DNA from: CALBPI01 sp039033995
GTDB lineage: Bacteria; Pseudomonadota; Gammaproteobacteria; Steroidobacterales; Woeseiaceae
DNA: 64,000 bases
Direction of reading: 5' to 3'
NCBI GenBank assembly: GCA_039033995.1
Contig: JBCCBP010000005.1
Coordinates: 1 to 64,000, forward strand
Shown here: positions 45,375 through 54,904 of the stretch, one piece after another
Layout of the letters: every line of letters begins with the position of its first letter
Position numbering within the stretch: the first letter of the stretch is position 1
The notes under the pieces: generated by a model
What the model saw: only the letters and a program-made list of their open reading frames with translations
What the model was told of the DNA's origin: nothing
The model's database searches: none
Program-made: the position numbers and the translations under genes

Positions 45375-47023
45375 GCGCTGGCCTTTTGCCCACTTGGCGC
45401 TTCGCCAGCGGCATAATCGCGCGCTGCGCTGATAAAGCCGGAAAACAGCGGATGACCATCACGCGGATTAGACGTGAACTCGGGGTGGAACTGACTGGCG
45501 ACAAACCACGGGTGATCCGGCAGTTCGACCATCTCAACGAGATCATCCGCTGACAAACCACTGAAGTGCAAGCCCGCTTTCGACAGTCGTTCGCGATAAT
45601 TGTTATTCACCTCGTAGCGGTGGCGATGGCGCTCGCGGATCTCATCCTGGGCGTAAATTCTCTGTACCATCGAATCCGGCTGGAGTTGGATCTGCTGGCC
45701 ACCCAAACGCATAGTGCCGCCCATGTCTGATGCTTCACTGCGCACCTCGGTCATACCATCCGCCGTTTGCCATTCGGTGATCAAGGCAACCACCGGGTGC
45801 GGCGTCTGACGATCAAACTCGGTGCTCTGCGCCCCATCCAGGCCCGCGACATGACGTGCATATTCGATCACGGCGACCTGCATGCCGAGGCAGATGCCGA
45901 GGTACGGCACGTTGTTTTCGCGCGCATAACGCACCGCCTGGATCTTGCCTTCAATACCACGATCACCAAAACCGCCAGGTACAAGGATCGCATCGAACTG
46001 CCGGAGTTGGTTGATGCCGTTCACCTCGACGTCCTGCGATTCAACGTAGTGGATGTTGACGCGCGTACGCGTGTGAATACCAGCATGCAGCAGGGCCTCA
46101 GCCAGTGAAATGTAGGAGTCTCGGAAATCGACGTACTTGCCGACCATAGCGATGTTCACCTCCGATTCCGGATTCACCTTGGCGTCAACCACCTGTTGCC
46201 ATTCGGCAAGATCCGCTTTCGGGACGTCCAGTCGAAGCTGCCGACAGATGATCTCGTCAAAACCCTGCTCGTGAAGCACCTGCGGGATCTTATACAGATC
46301 GTCCATGTCGTACGCCGAGATCACCGCTTTTTCCTGAACGTTGGTGAACAATGCAATCTTCCGGCGCTGTTCCTCTGGCAATGGCAACTCGGAGCGGCAC
46401 ACAAGAATATCAGGCTGGATACCAATGGAGCGCAATTCCTTGACCGAGTGTTGTGTCGGCTTGGTTTTGATTTCCGAGGATGTCGCGATGTACGGCACAA
46501 GCGTCAGATGGACAAACGCCACACGCTCCCGCCCCAGTTCGACACCCATCTGCCGGATGGCTTCCAGAAACGGCAGCGACTCTATATCACCGACGGTACC
46601 ACCGATTTCCACAAAACAGACATCCGCGTCACCGGCGCCACGGCGAATGCATCGCTTCATCTCGTCGGTGATATGCGGAATGACCTGCACGGTAGCGCCC
46701 AGATAATCGCCGCGTCGTTCGCGTGCGATCACCGACTCGTAGATGCGGCCGGTTGTAAAGTTGCTGTGCTGTCCTGTCGTGATGCGGACAAACCGCTCGT
46801 AATGCCCCAGATCGAGATCGGTTTCGCTGCCGTCGTCGGTGACGAAGACCTCACCATGCTGGAATGGGCTCATCGTACCGGGGTCGACGTTGATGTAGGG
46901 ATCGAGCTTCATCATGCTGATCGAGACGCCGCGCGATTCCAGAATAGCCGCAAGGCAGGCAGACGTGATGCCCTTGCCGAGCGACGACACCACACCACCG
47001 GTAATAAATACGTAAGAAGTCAT
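45371..47023 (-). CDS. pyrG: CTP synthase
   Basis: The protein has 550 residues. The synthase domain starts YVFITGGVVSSLGKGI, and the glutamine amidotransferase domain has the catalytic Cys in LGICLGMQ and a late His-Glu pair in SQFHPEFTS. It turns UTP into CTP. A strong terminator-like hairpin and a candidate promoter lie in the 238 bases before it, so expression may be set by attenuation (see the leader entries). Confidence 0.98.
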   Translation of the reverse strand: MTSYVFITGGVVSSLGKGITSACLAAILESRGVSISMMKLDPYINVDPGTMSPFQHGEVFVTDDGSETDLDLGHYERFVRITTGQHSNFTTGRIYESVIARERRGDYLGATVQVIPHITDEMKRCIRRGAGDADVCFVEIGGTVGDIESLPFLEAIRQMGVELGRERVAFVHLTLVPYIATSSEIKTKPTQHSVKELRSIGIQPDILVCRSELPLPEEQRRKIALFTNVQEKAVISAYDMDDLYKIPQVLHEQGFDEIICRQLRLDVPKADLAEWQQVVDAKVNPESEVNIAMVGKYVDFRDSYISLAEALLHAGIHTRTRVNIHYVESQDVEVNGINQLRQFDAILVPGGFGDRGIEGKIQAVRYARENNVPYLGICLGMQVAVIEYARHVAGLDGAQSTEFDRQTPHPVVALITEWQTADGMTEVRSEASDMGGTMRLGGQQIQLQPDSMVQRIYAQDEIRERHRHRYEVNNNYRERLSKAGLHFSGLSADDLVEMVELPDHPWFVASQFHPEFTSNPRDGHPLFSGFISAARDYAAGEAPSGQKASA

Positions 47024-47082
47024 ACACTGCCGCCTGTCTGGACCGCGCGCCGCACTCGCGCCGACCCTGCTTGAGAACCATC

Positions 47083-47168
47083 AAAAAAGGCCGGAGTAAA
47101 GGTTCGCGCAGTGGATTCGCTGTCTGAAAACGGTCGACAGCCAGTTGCTACAAGCCTTTACTCCGGCC
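47083..47168 (-). terminator. Long terminator-like hairpin upstream of pyrG
   Basis: On the minus strand GGCCGGAGTAAAGG (47168-47155) pairs perfectly over 14 bp with CCTTTACTCCGGCC (47102-47089), followed at once by six T (47088-47083). The 52-base loop holds a second stem, GCTGTC/GACAGC (47119-47124 with 47136-47141). It lies 94 bases after tilS and 59 before pyrG. It can serve as the tilS terminator, as an attenuator in the pyrG leader, or both. On the plus strand the hairpin is followed only by CTTTTG. Confidence 0.7.
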
Positions 47169-47187
47169 CTTTTGACATGAAATTCAT
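47158..47187 (-). CDS. Possible 9-codon leader peptide before pyrG
   Basis: ATG 47187 gives MNFMSKGPE and stops with TAA inside the first arm of the pyrG hairpin, the arrangement seen in attenuator leader peptides. There is no visible Shine-Dalgarno sequence, so translation is doubtful. It contains no run of a regulatory amino acid. Listed because of its position only. Confidence 0.25.
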   Translation of the reverse strand: MNFMSKGPE

Positions 47188-47206
47188 GTAGTAGGAACGG
47201 TAGGGA

Positions 47207-47235
47207 AAGATAACAGACCAGGGCTCATGCAGCAA
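47207..47235 (-). promoter_or_regulatory. Candidate pyrG promoter
   Basis: On the minus strand TTGCTG (47235-47230), a 17-base spacer and TATCTT (47212-47207) match four of six bases in each sigma-70 box. Transcription would begin near 47200 in a pyrimidine-rich stretch (TTTCCCTACC) and pass through the hairpin before reaching pyrG. Confidence 0.4.
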
Positions 47236-47261
47236 TTGGCGTACGCCGGCATTTACCGTAA

Positions 47262-48539
47262 TCAAGACGCGGGTTGCCACTCCACAGACAACCCCACAAA
47301 GCGAGGCAAAACGGTCTCCCCAACCGCCGCAATCTCGTCGTCTATCCAAAGTAGCGGCATGCGCTGGCGCTCCCACGGCGGCACGTCATGCGTCTGAAAC
47401 CAGCGCGCCAATGGCATGCCAGGACGATTGGCGTGAAGACGCACGCGTTCGCCGCCGTGCCGTGTGCCGATCCGCCATCGCTTCGCTTGAGTCAATTCCG
47501 CCACGACGCGATAACGCCCGAGATCGCCAGGCAATTGGACCCATTCCTGAACATTGATATCACGAACAAACGCAGCGGGCGGCGCTGGCCGCGCACGCAG
47601 CAGGTACAAACCGTCGCGATAGCGGCGCACGCGCACCTCTTGCCACGCGACTTCACCACGCCCCGCGGACTGTTCGATAAGCCCGAGCACGGATTCGAGA
47701 CGACTCGCCGGTGCTGGTGACAATGCCCGGCTGCGCAAGGCAAAGCGTAGGACATTGCGTTGCCTCACGATCGGCAACTGGCGCAGTTGCGCCACCGAGC
47801 AGCGACCGCCGGTCAGCGAGACATGCCGCACATCTCTCGCGGCCGTTTGATCCAGCACTTGCTGGCTGTGTTGCTGCCATTCCGCGGCGCGAGATACGGT
47901 TCGCGCCATGCCTGGCCAGCGCGCCTCGAGCGCAGGCACGATGGTGTGACGGAGGTAGTTGCGATCGATGCTCTGGTCCGCGTTGCTCGGGTCTTCGAAA
48001 TGGGCGACGCCAAAGGTCGTGGCATAAGTCTCGACCCACGCTCGATTCTGTCGCAGCAACGGACGCAGTGCACGATGCGGGCCCAGCGAAAATGCATGCG
48101 GCATTCCCGACAAACCGGCCGGGCCGCTGCCGCGAAGCAACTGTAGCAGGACAGTTTCCGCCTGATCGTCCTGGTGCTGAGCCAGCAGTAACAGTCGGCG
48201 CCCGGGCAATGCGCTCAACAAATCGTAACGCACATCGCGGGCGCGTGCCTCAATGTTGCCGCCAGACGCTAGCGATTCGGCCGATCGTTCCTCCAGCGGA
48301 ACGCAGAGCGCCGCACAAAATTGCCGCACGTGCCGCAGCCATGCGGAGGCCGTTGCCGAATCCTGCAAACCATGCGCAACGAAACAGGCGTCGACCGGCA
48401 AGTCCGTCTGATCGGCCAAGAGATGCAACAAGACGGACGAATCGCGCCCGCCACTGAATGCGACGGTGATGCGCTCGCTGCGATGCTGTTTGAACTCGCT
48501 TCGGATAGCCCGAACGATCTCAGCGACATCGTTGTTCAC
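47262..48539 (-). CDS. tilS: TilS, tRNA-Ile lysidine synthetase
   Basis: The protein has 425 residues. The ATP PP-loop is VAFSGGRDSSVLLHLL, followed by the family motifs AHQ/HxxDQAE (LLLAQHQDDQAETVLLQLLRGSG) and NYLRHTIVPAL, with TilS middle and C-terminal domains after that. It converts C34 of tRNA-Ile(CAU) to lysidine, which is essential. GTG 48539 has GGGG about six bases before it and starts 19 bases past accA. An earlier in-frame ATG lies inside accA. Confidence 0.95.
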   Translation of the reverse strand: MNNDVAEIVRAIRSEFKQHRSERITVAFSGGRDSSVLLHLLADQTDLPVDACFVAHGLQDSATASAWLRHVRQFCAALCVPLEERSAESLASGGNIEARARDVRYDLLSALPGRRLLLLAQHQDDQAETVLLQLLRGSGPAGLSGMPHAFSLGPHRALRPLLRQNRAWVETYATTFGVAHFEDPSNADQSIDRNYLRHTIVPALEARWPGMARTVSRAAEWQQHSQQVLDQTAARDVRHVSLTGGRCSVAQLRQLPIVRQRNVLRFALRSRALSPAPASRLESVLGLIEQSAGRGEVAWQEVRVRRYRDGLYLLRARPAPPAAFVRDINVQEWVQLPGDLGRYRVVAELTQAKRWRIGTRHGGERVRLHANRPGMPLARWFQTHDVPPWERQRMPLLWIDDEIAAVGETVLPRFVGLSVEWQPAS

Positions 48540-48558
48540 GCCGGCCCCTGCGGCCGAC

Positions 48559-49518
48559 TTAGTCGGTTCGGAAATCGCCGAATGCTGCGATTTTATCTCG
48601 ACGAGCAGCAATCAGTTCTTCCGGCGACAAGGCCTTCAATTCGCCAATGTGTGCGACCAGCGCATTCTGCAGCGCCTCCGACATCGCGTCCGCGTCACGA
48701 TGAGCGCCGCCAAGCGGTTCGCTGACGACTTCGTCTACCAGACCGAAGCCCTTCAGCGCATCAGCCGTGATGCGCATCGCGGCGGCAGCATCCGCCGCTT
48801 TCTCGGCGCTCTTCCAAAGAATCGACGCACAGCCTTCCGGGGAAATCACTGAGTAAACGGCGTATCGCAGCATCAACAGACGATCCGCAACACCGATGGC
48901 GAGCGCGCCGCCGGAGCCACCTTCGCCAATCACGACGCTGATGATCGGCACTTCCAGCCGAGACATAATCAACAGACTACGAGCGATCGCTTCCGATTGC
49001 CCGCGTTCTTCCGCGCCTATACCCGGGTACGCACCCGGTGTATCGATCAAGGTCACAATCGGCATCCCGAATTTCTCTGCCATCCGCATCAGACGCTGCG
49101 CCTTGCGATAGCCCTCAGGCCGCGGCATGCCGTAATTGCGACGTACCCGCTCCTTGGTGTCTCGACCTTTCTGATGACCAATGACCATGACTGGCATACC
49201 TTGCAGACGACACGTGCCGCCGATAATCGCGTGATCGTCGGCGTACATGCGATCACCATGCAACTCCTGAAAGTCTTCGAAAATGGCGTTGATGTAATCC
49301 AACGTGTAAGGCCGCATCGGATGACGCGCGACCTGAGCGACTTGCCAGGCATCCAGATTTGAAAAAATAGACCGCGTCAGGGTTTCGCTCTTCTTCGTAA
49401 GTCGTTCAATCTCTTCAGCGATGTTGACGGCGGAATCGTCACCGACGTAGCGCAAGCCATCGATCTTGGCTTCAAGCTCTGCAATCGGTTGTTCAAATTC
49501 GAGGAATTTCAAATCCAT
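48559..49518 (-). CDS. accA: AccA, acetyl-CoA carboxylase carboxyltransferase alpha subunit
   Basis: The protein has 319 residues, normal length. It starts MDLKFLEFEQPIAELEAKI and shows HPMRPYTLDYI, IGHQKGRDTKERVRRNYGMP, LIDTPGAYPGIGAEERGQS and VISPEGCASILWK. With AccD it carries carboxyl from biotin to acetyl-CoA in the first step of fatty acid synthesis. It follows dnaE by 74 bases, the conserved dnaE-accA order. Confidence 0.98.
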   Translation of the reverse strand: MDLKFLEFEQPIAELEAKIDGLRYVGDDSAVNIAEEIERLTKKSETLTRSIFSNLDAWQVAQVARHPMRPYTLDYINAIFEDFQELHGDRMYADDHAIIGGTCRLQGMPVMVIGHQKGRDTKERVRRNYGMPRPEGYRKAQRLMRMAEKFGMPIVTLIDTPGAYPGIGAEERGQSEAIARSLLIMSRLEVPIISVVIGEGGSGGALAIGVADRLLMLRYAVYSVISPEGCASILWKSAEKAADAAAAMRITADALKGFGLVDEVVSEPLGGAHRDADAMSEALQNALVAHIGELKALSPEELIAARRDKIAAFGDFRTD

Positions 49519-49592
49519 ACTATCGTTCCACTGCGCCAATGCGGCAAATCTAACATAGGCAATCTGGTCGGCATAGACCGGGCTGGCGACAA

Positions 49593-52500
49593 TTAGCGCT
49601 CCACCGCGAAACCGAGATGAATGTTGCGTCGGCCAACCAGCCGCGCCAAATCGTCCATCAACGATCGCGTCACCCGGATTCGCCACAGCTCGCCCAAAGC
49701 GACGCGAGCGATCTGATCATCGATGCGATAACGAATCTCGATGTCACAGCCGCCGCCGCGATAGGGACGCAGCAGGTCCTGTAACTGGCGGACCAACAAG
49801 GTTGCACTGGCGTCATCCTCCGGCTTGGTCACCTCAACCGCCATCGATGTCGCGCGCTCCTCGACCACATGATCAATATCGCGCAGCGTCTTCGCGGTGA
49901 CCGACCAGCCGTTCATGAAACTGTCCCAGCGCAGCGCACCTGCTGCTACGACAATCGCATCTTTCACCAGCAAATGACGCACGCTATCCGCCACTTCCGC
50001 ATACAGCTGTACTTCGACTCGACCGGTGTCATCGTCCAGTGTCAAAGTCGTGCGGTTGCCGCGTTTTCGAATATCGAATAGCAGGCCAGCTACCGTCGCC
50101 TGTCGACGCGGCTGGGCGAAGCCATGTCCTGTCTCCGCTTGCGGCGGTGGCTTGATCGAATTGATATCTGCCAACGAGCCATTGGTCAGCTTGCGGGCAA
50201 TCTTGCGATAGCTGGCGAACGGATGACCGGACAAATACAAGCCCAGTGCCTCCTTCTCGGCTCGCAATCGGTCTTGTTCATTCCACTCTCGAACACTAAC
50301 AGGCTCAGCCGCAATCACCGGCTCGGCACTATCGCCGGGCATACCGAACAAGTCATTCTGCCCAGCGGCGGCCGCGCGCGCTGACTGCTCAGCGCCTTTG
50401 AGCGCATCACCCAACTGCTCCGACAGGCTGCGACGGTTGACGCCGATGCCGTCCATCGCGCCGCTTTTGATCAGCGATTCGAGCATCCGGCGGTTCAGCT
50501 TAGTGAGATCCGCGCGACGACAAAACTCGGCCAGATCGACATAGTCACCATCCTGCTGACGGCATTCGATAATGCTGTCGATCGCAGCGCGTCCAACACC
50601 CTTGATCGCGCCGAGACCGTAGCGGATTTCGCGCTCCGACTCGGCCGAGAAAAAACAGCCGGACCGATTGACGTTCGGTGGTAGCAATTTAAGACCCAGC
50701 TCACGACAGTCGTCTTTCAGGCCGACCAGCTTATCGGTGTTGTCCATATCCGAGGACATCACTGCGGCCATGAACTGTGCCGGATAGTGTGCCTTCAGCC
50801 AAGCTGTCTGGTAGGACAACACCGCGTACGCGGCAGAGTGCGACTTGTTAAAACCGTAGCCGGCAAACTTCTCCATCAAATCAAAAATGTGCTCAGCTTG
50901 CGCCCGATCGACATCGCGCTGCACACAACCCTCGACGAAAATCGTTCGCTGCTTGGCCATCTCCTCGGGTTTTTTCTTACCCATAGCACGCCGCAACAGA
51001 TCCGCACCACCGAGCGTATAGCCGGCTAGCACCTGAGCGATCTGCATCACCTGCTCCTGATACAGGATCACACCGTAGGTCGACTCCAGTACGGGCTTGA
51101 GGTCGGGATGCAGGTAATCGATTTCGCCGCCAGTTTGCCCGTGCTTGCGCATGATGAAGTCGTCGACCATGCCGGATTGCAATGGGCCGGGACGAAACAG
51201 CGCCACCAGCGCCACCATGTCGCCGAAGCTATCGGGTTTGAGTCGCTTGATGAGATCCTTCATGCCGTGCGATTCGAGTTGGAACACCGCCGTCGTCTGG
51301 CAGCGCTGCAGCAACGCGAAGGTCGCGGCATCATCCATTGGCAAGGCATTCAGGTCGAGTGGCGGGTCGCCAGCCGCTTCGCGTAAGCGATTTACATCTT
51401 TCAACGCACGATCGATGATGGTCAGCGTGCGCAGACCAAGAAAATCGAACTTGACCAGACCCGCCGCCTCGACGTCGTCTTTGTCGAACTGGGTAACCAG
51501 GTTGCCGCCGCCCTCCTCACAATAAAGCGGCGTAAAGTCGGTGAGCTCAGTCGGTGCGATCACGACGCCACCGGCATGCTTTCCCGCGTTTCGCACACAG
51601 CCCTCCAGCGAAAGCGCAAGATCGAGCAAGCTACGAACATCGCTGTCTTCCTCGTACAGGGACTGCAGCTCCGGCTCGTCTTTCATCGCCTTGTCGAGGG
51701 TCATTCCGACCTCGAACGGGATGAGCTTCGCGATTCGATCGACAAACCCATACGGAAACTCGAGTACGCGACCCGCGTCGCGGACGACCGCCTTGGCAGC
51801 CATCGTGCCGTAGGTGATGATCTGCGAAACGCGATGCCGCCCGTAGTGCTCGGCAACATACGCGATCACCCGGTCTCGGCCATCCATGCAGAAATCCACA
51901 TCGAAATCGGGCATCGACACGCGCTCCGGATTAAGGAAGCGCTCGAACAGCAGATCGTGCTCCATCGGATCGATGTCGGTGATTCCAAGGGTGTAAGCCA
52001 CCAGCGATCCGGCGCCGGAGCCGCGGCCGGGCCCGACTGGCACGTCGTTCTCACGCGCCCAGCGAATAAAGTCAGCGACGATCAGGAAGTAACCGGCGAA
52101 ACCCATTTCGCAGATAGTGTTGAGTTCCCGCTCAAGCCGGACCTCATAGGTTTCCTGTTCGCTGTCGCCGTCGGCACCCTCTGCTTTTTTCTGCAGCAAG
52201 CCGGCGGCCGCCTGTTGTCTCAGAAAATCTTCAGCACTGAGGTTGTCTGGCGTCGGAAATTCCGGCAAATAGCTTTTGCCCAGTTCGAGATCGAGGCTGC
52301 ATCGCTCAGCGATATGTACGCTGTTCTCGATGGCGGCGGGCAGATCTTCGAACAGCGCCACCATTTCGTCGATGGAACGCATGTACTGCTCCGGGCTGTA
52401 GTGTTTCGGGCGCCCGCTGTCTGCCAGCGTACGGCCCTGATGGATGCAAACCCGGGCCTCGTGTGCATCATAGTCAGACCGCGCAAGAAACCTCACATCG

Positions 52501-53117
52501 TTGGTTGCCACCAGTGGGATCTGCAGGCGATTGCCCAACGTCACTGCGCTCGCCAGCCACTCTTGTTCCCCATCACGCCCCGTGCGGCTGATTTGGAAAT
52601 AGTAGCGATCAGCAAAAATCGACTGCCAGTGTTGCGCTCTCTCCGCCGCTGCCAGATCGCCTTTACGTTGCGCGAGTCGAGCCACGTCACCATGAAAGCC
52701 GCCAGACAGCGCGATCAAGCCGCCGCAGGAGTCTGTCGACATCCACTCGCGCTCAACCATCGGCCGTCCATGCTGTTGACCTTCGAGAAACGCCCGCGTG
52801 ATCAACCGTGTCAGATTGCGATAGCCTGCGACGTCCTGACATAGCAGCACCATGCGATCACCGCCATCGGTTTCATTGTTGGCGAGCGTGACCTCAACCC
52901 CGATGATCGGTTTGATCCCTTTCGCCAACGCGCTCTTGTAGAATTTGACCATGGCAAAAAGATTGCCGGCATCGCTGAGCGCGACCGCTGGCATGTTGTC
53001 CTTGCGCGCCGCCTTCATCAGATCCGGAACGCGAATCAGACCATCAACAATCGAATACTGAGTATGCAGATGCAGATGAACAAAGGTTGGCGGCGTGTCG
53101 GCCGGCTTTGTCGCCAC
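49593..53117 (-). CDS. dnaE: DnaE, DNA polymerase III alpha subunit
   Basis: The protein has about 1174 residues. It has the N-terminal PHP domain (FVHLHLHTQYSIVDGL), the C-family polymerase core with VPVGPGRGSGAGSLVAY and the catalytic acids in MPDFDVDFCMDGR, helix-hairpin-helix elements, and a C-terminal OB fold (LTLDDDTGRVEVQLY). It is the replicative polymerase. The start is unsettled: GTG at 53147, 53138 or 53117, none with a good ribosome site, and an ATG at 53207 would overlap rnhB by 77 bases. I give the shortest, which keeps the whole PHP domain. Confidence 0.96.
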   Translation of the reverse strand: MATKPADTPPTFVHLHLHTQYSIVDGLIRVPDLMKAARKDNMPAVALSDAGNLFAMVKFYKSALAKGIKPIIGVEVTLANNETDGGDRMVLLCQDVAGYRNLTRLITRAFLEGQQHGRPMVEREWMSTDSCGGLIALSGGFHGDVARLAQRKGDLAAAERAQHWQSIFADRYYFQISRTGRDGEQEWLASAVTLGNRLQIPLVATNDVRFLARSDYDAHEARVCIHQGRTLADSGRPKHYSPEQYMRSIDEMVALFEDLPAAIENSVHIAERCSLDLELGKSYLPEFPTPDNLSAEDFLRQQAAAGLLQKKAEGADGDSEQETYEVRLERELNTICEMGFAGYFLIVADFIRWARENDVPVGPGRGSGAGSLVAYTLGITDIDPMEHDLLFERFLNPERVSMPDFDVDFCMDGRDRVIAYVAEHYGRHRVSQIITYGTMAAKAVVRDAGRVLEFPYGFVDRIAKLIPFEVGMTLDKAMKDEPELQSLYEEDSDVRSLLDLALSLEGCVRNAGKHAGGVVIAPTELTDFTPLYCEEGGGNLVTQFDKDDVEAAGLVKFDFLGLRTLTIIDRALKDVNRLREAAGDPPLDLNALPMDDAATFALLQRCQTTAVFQLESHGMKDLIKRLKPDSFGDMVALVALFRPGPLQSGMVDDFIMRKHGQTGGEIDYLHPDLKPVLESTYGVILYQEQVMQIAQVLAGYTLGGADLLRRAMGKKKPEEMAKQRTIFVEGCVQRDVDRAQAEHIFDLMEKFAGYGFNKSHSAAYAVLSYQTAWLKAHYPAQFMAAVMSSDMDNTDKLVGLKDDCRELGLKLLPPNVNRSGCFFSAESEREIRYGLGAIKGVGRAAIDSIIECRQQDGDYVDLAEFCRRADLTKLNRRMLESLIKSGAMDGIGVNRRSLSEQLGDALKGAEQSARAAAAGQNDLFGMPGDSAEPVIAAEPVSVREWNEQDRLRAEKEALGLYLSGHPFASYRKIARKLTNGSLADINSIKPPPQAETGHGFAQPRRQATVAGLLFDIRKRGNRTTLTLDDDTGRVEVQLYAEVADSVRHLLVKDAIVVAAGALRWDSFMNGWSVTAKTLRDIDHVVEERATSMAVEVTKPEDDASATLLVRQLQDLLRPYRGGGCDIEIRYRIDDQIARVALGELWRIRVTRSLMDDLARLVGRRNIHLGFAVER

Positions 53118-53130
53118 GATCGGTGCTGCG

Positions 53131-53754
53131 CTAACCACCGGCGCCACCCGCGGCGATCGCGCGCCGTACAGGCGCGAAACTGCGTCGATGAATCTCGCAG
53201 GGACCATGCAACTGCAAGGCATCCAGATGCTGTGGTGTCGGATAGCCTTTGTGTGCCGCGAATCCGTACGCGGGCCATCGTGTGGCGTATTCGGCCATCA
53301 AAGCATCCCGATGGGTCTTGGCAAGAATAGACGCAGCCGCGATGGCGACGTGTCGCGCGTCTCCCTTGACCACCGTTTGCACCGCGAAGTCGTGAGTGCG
53401 TGCGCCGAATTCCGGCGCGCGGTTGCCATCGACGAGAATCTCGTTGAAATGCTGCTGGATGCCGGCCACCGCTTGCTGCATTGCCTGCAGGGTGGCCTGC
53501 AGAATATTGACAGCGTCGATCTGCAACGCATCCACGACGGCGATCTGCCAGGCCAGTGCGTGCTGCTTGATCAACGGCGCCAGCCGCTCACGTTGTGACG
53601 CCGACAATTGCTTGGAATCCGTTATGCCATCCGGTTGCTGCATCGGATCGAGCATGACCGCGGCTGCGACCACAGGACCCGCCAATGGCCCGCGACCGGC
53701 CTCATCGACACCGAGCTGTCCCGCCGCAATCGGCAGTATCGCGTAAGCGCTCAT
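53131..53754 (-). CDS. rnhB: RNase HII
   Basis: The protein has 207 residues. GVDEAGRGPLAGPVVAAAV, with the first catalytic acids, DSKQLS, and the later YPTPQHLDAL/HRRSFAPVR end are typical. It removes RNA, including single ribonucleotides, from DNA. Start overlaps lpxB as ATGA. The lpxB-rnhB-dnaE-accA order is conserved. Confidence 0.96.
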   Translation of the reverse strand: MSAYAILPIAAGQLGVDEAGRGPLAGPVVAAAVMLDPMQQPDGITDSKQLSASQRERLAPLIKQHALAWQIAVVDALQIDAVNILQATLQAMQQAVAGIQQHFNEILVDGNRAPEFGARTHDFAVQTVVKGDARHVAIAAASILAKTHRDALMAEYATRWPAYGFAAHKGYPTPQHLDALQLHGPCEIHRRSFAPVRRAIAAGGAGG

Positions 53755-54899
53755 GTGACGTGCCCAGCCGTAGCCAATACGGCATCCGCCGCCAACGCGT
53801 CGCTATCGCAAGCCAGAGTCTCGTGCACCGAGCGGAACGCCTGCTGCATCCGTGTCACTCGTTCCGGATCATCGAGCAACGCATTCACCGACTGGCACAA
53901 AGCGTCGCCAGACAGATCGTCTTGAATCAACTCATCCACGAGCCGCTCGCCCGTCAACAGGTTGGGTAAGGAGTAGACGTCGACCTTCATCAATTTGAGC
54001 GCTCGAACCAAACGATACGTTGACGGCGCAACACGGTACGCGACGACCATCGGACGCCCATGCAACAGGCCCTCGAGCGTCGCCGTACCGGACGCCATCA
54101 TCAACACATCGGCGGCAGCCATACAGGCGCGAGCATTGCCCACGCTAACGGTCACCCGATGTTCCAGCCCGGACTCGCGTAGCAATGCCTCGAACCGATC
54201 GCGCCCTGCATCCGTGGCCAATGGTGCAATCACCTGTAAGTCTGCGCGCTCTGCCAACAAACGTCCTATCGCATCCACAAAGTCCGGGCCCAGACGTCCG
54301 ATCTCGCCGAGCCGGCTTCCGGGCAACACCGCGAGAACCGGTTTATCCGTCGCTAAACCGAGCTGCTGTTTCCCCCCGGAAAGGTCGGTCTGGTGGACGA
54401 TTCTCGCAGCGAGCGGATGACCGACAAAGTCGGCGGCGACGGCGTGCCTGGCGTAAAAGTCTGGCTCAAACGGCAACAAACACAACACTCGATCGCAGGC
54501 GCGTGCAATCGTTTTGACCCGACCTTCACGCCATGCCCAAACGGATGGACTGACGTAGTGCACGGTCGGGACACCTTGCGCCTTGAGTCGACGTTCCAGG
54601 CCAAGATTGAAGTCGGGAGCATCGATACCGATAAATACATCAGGCGGCTGGGCTTCCCAGCGGCGCCGCAAGTCTCGTCGTAAACGCAGCAAACGCGGTA
54701 GATGTCGGACGACTTCCGTCAAGCCCATCACGGACAACGCGTCCGCCGGATACCAGCACTCCATGCCTGCGGCGGCCATCGCCTCACCGCCAACCCCCTC
54801 GAAATGAATGTCCGGTACACGCGCCCGGAGTGCCGCCATCAAACCTGCGCCGAGATTGTCGCCGGACACCTCGCCAGCCACCAATGCCACTCTCAGCAT
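53751..54899 (-). CDS. lpxB: LpxB, lipid A disaccharide synthase
   Basis: The protein has 382 residues of glycosyltransferase family 19. It starts VALVAGEVSGDNLGAGLM and carries FIGIDAPDFNLGLERRLK, HYVSPSVWAWREGRV and LPGSRLGEIGRL, then a late SGTATLEGLLHGRPMVVAY. It joins two glucosamine units into the lipid A disaccharide at the membrane face. Confidence 0.97.
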   Translation of the reverse strand: MLRVALVAGEVSGDNLGAGLMAALRARVPDIHFEGVGGEAMAAAGMECWYPADALSVMGLTEVVRHLPRLLRLRRDLRRRWEAQPPDVFIGIDAPDFNLGLERRLKAQGVPTVHYVSPSVWAWREGRVKTIARACDRVLCLLPFEPDFYARHAVAADFVGHPLAARIVHQTDLSGGKQQLGLATDKPVLAVLPGSRLGEIGRLGPDFVDAIGRLLAERADLQVIAPLATDAGRDRFEALLRESGLEHRVTVSVGNARACMAAADVLMMASGTATLEGLLHGRPMVVAYRVAPSTYRLVRALKLMKVDVYSLPNLLTGERLVDELIQDDLSGDALCQSVNALLDDPERVTRMQQAFRSVHETLACDSDALAADAVLATAGHVT

Positions 54900-54904
54900 C
54901 GGCG

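Noticed and set aside
47083..47168. Hairpin before pyrG as a small transposon-like repeat (MITE)
   Set aside because: I saw no second copy in the window and no flanking target duplication; terminator or attenuator explains it better.
51576..52844. A 422-codon plus-strand frame opposite dnaE
   Set aside because: It is the complement of a conserved polymerase core and has no recognisable domain of its own.
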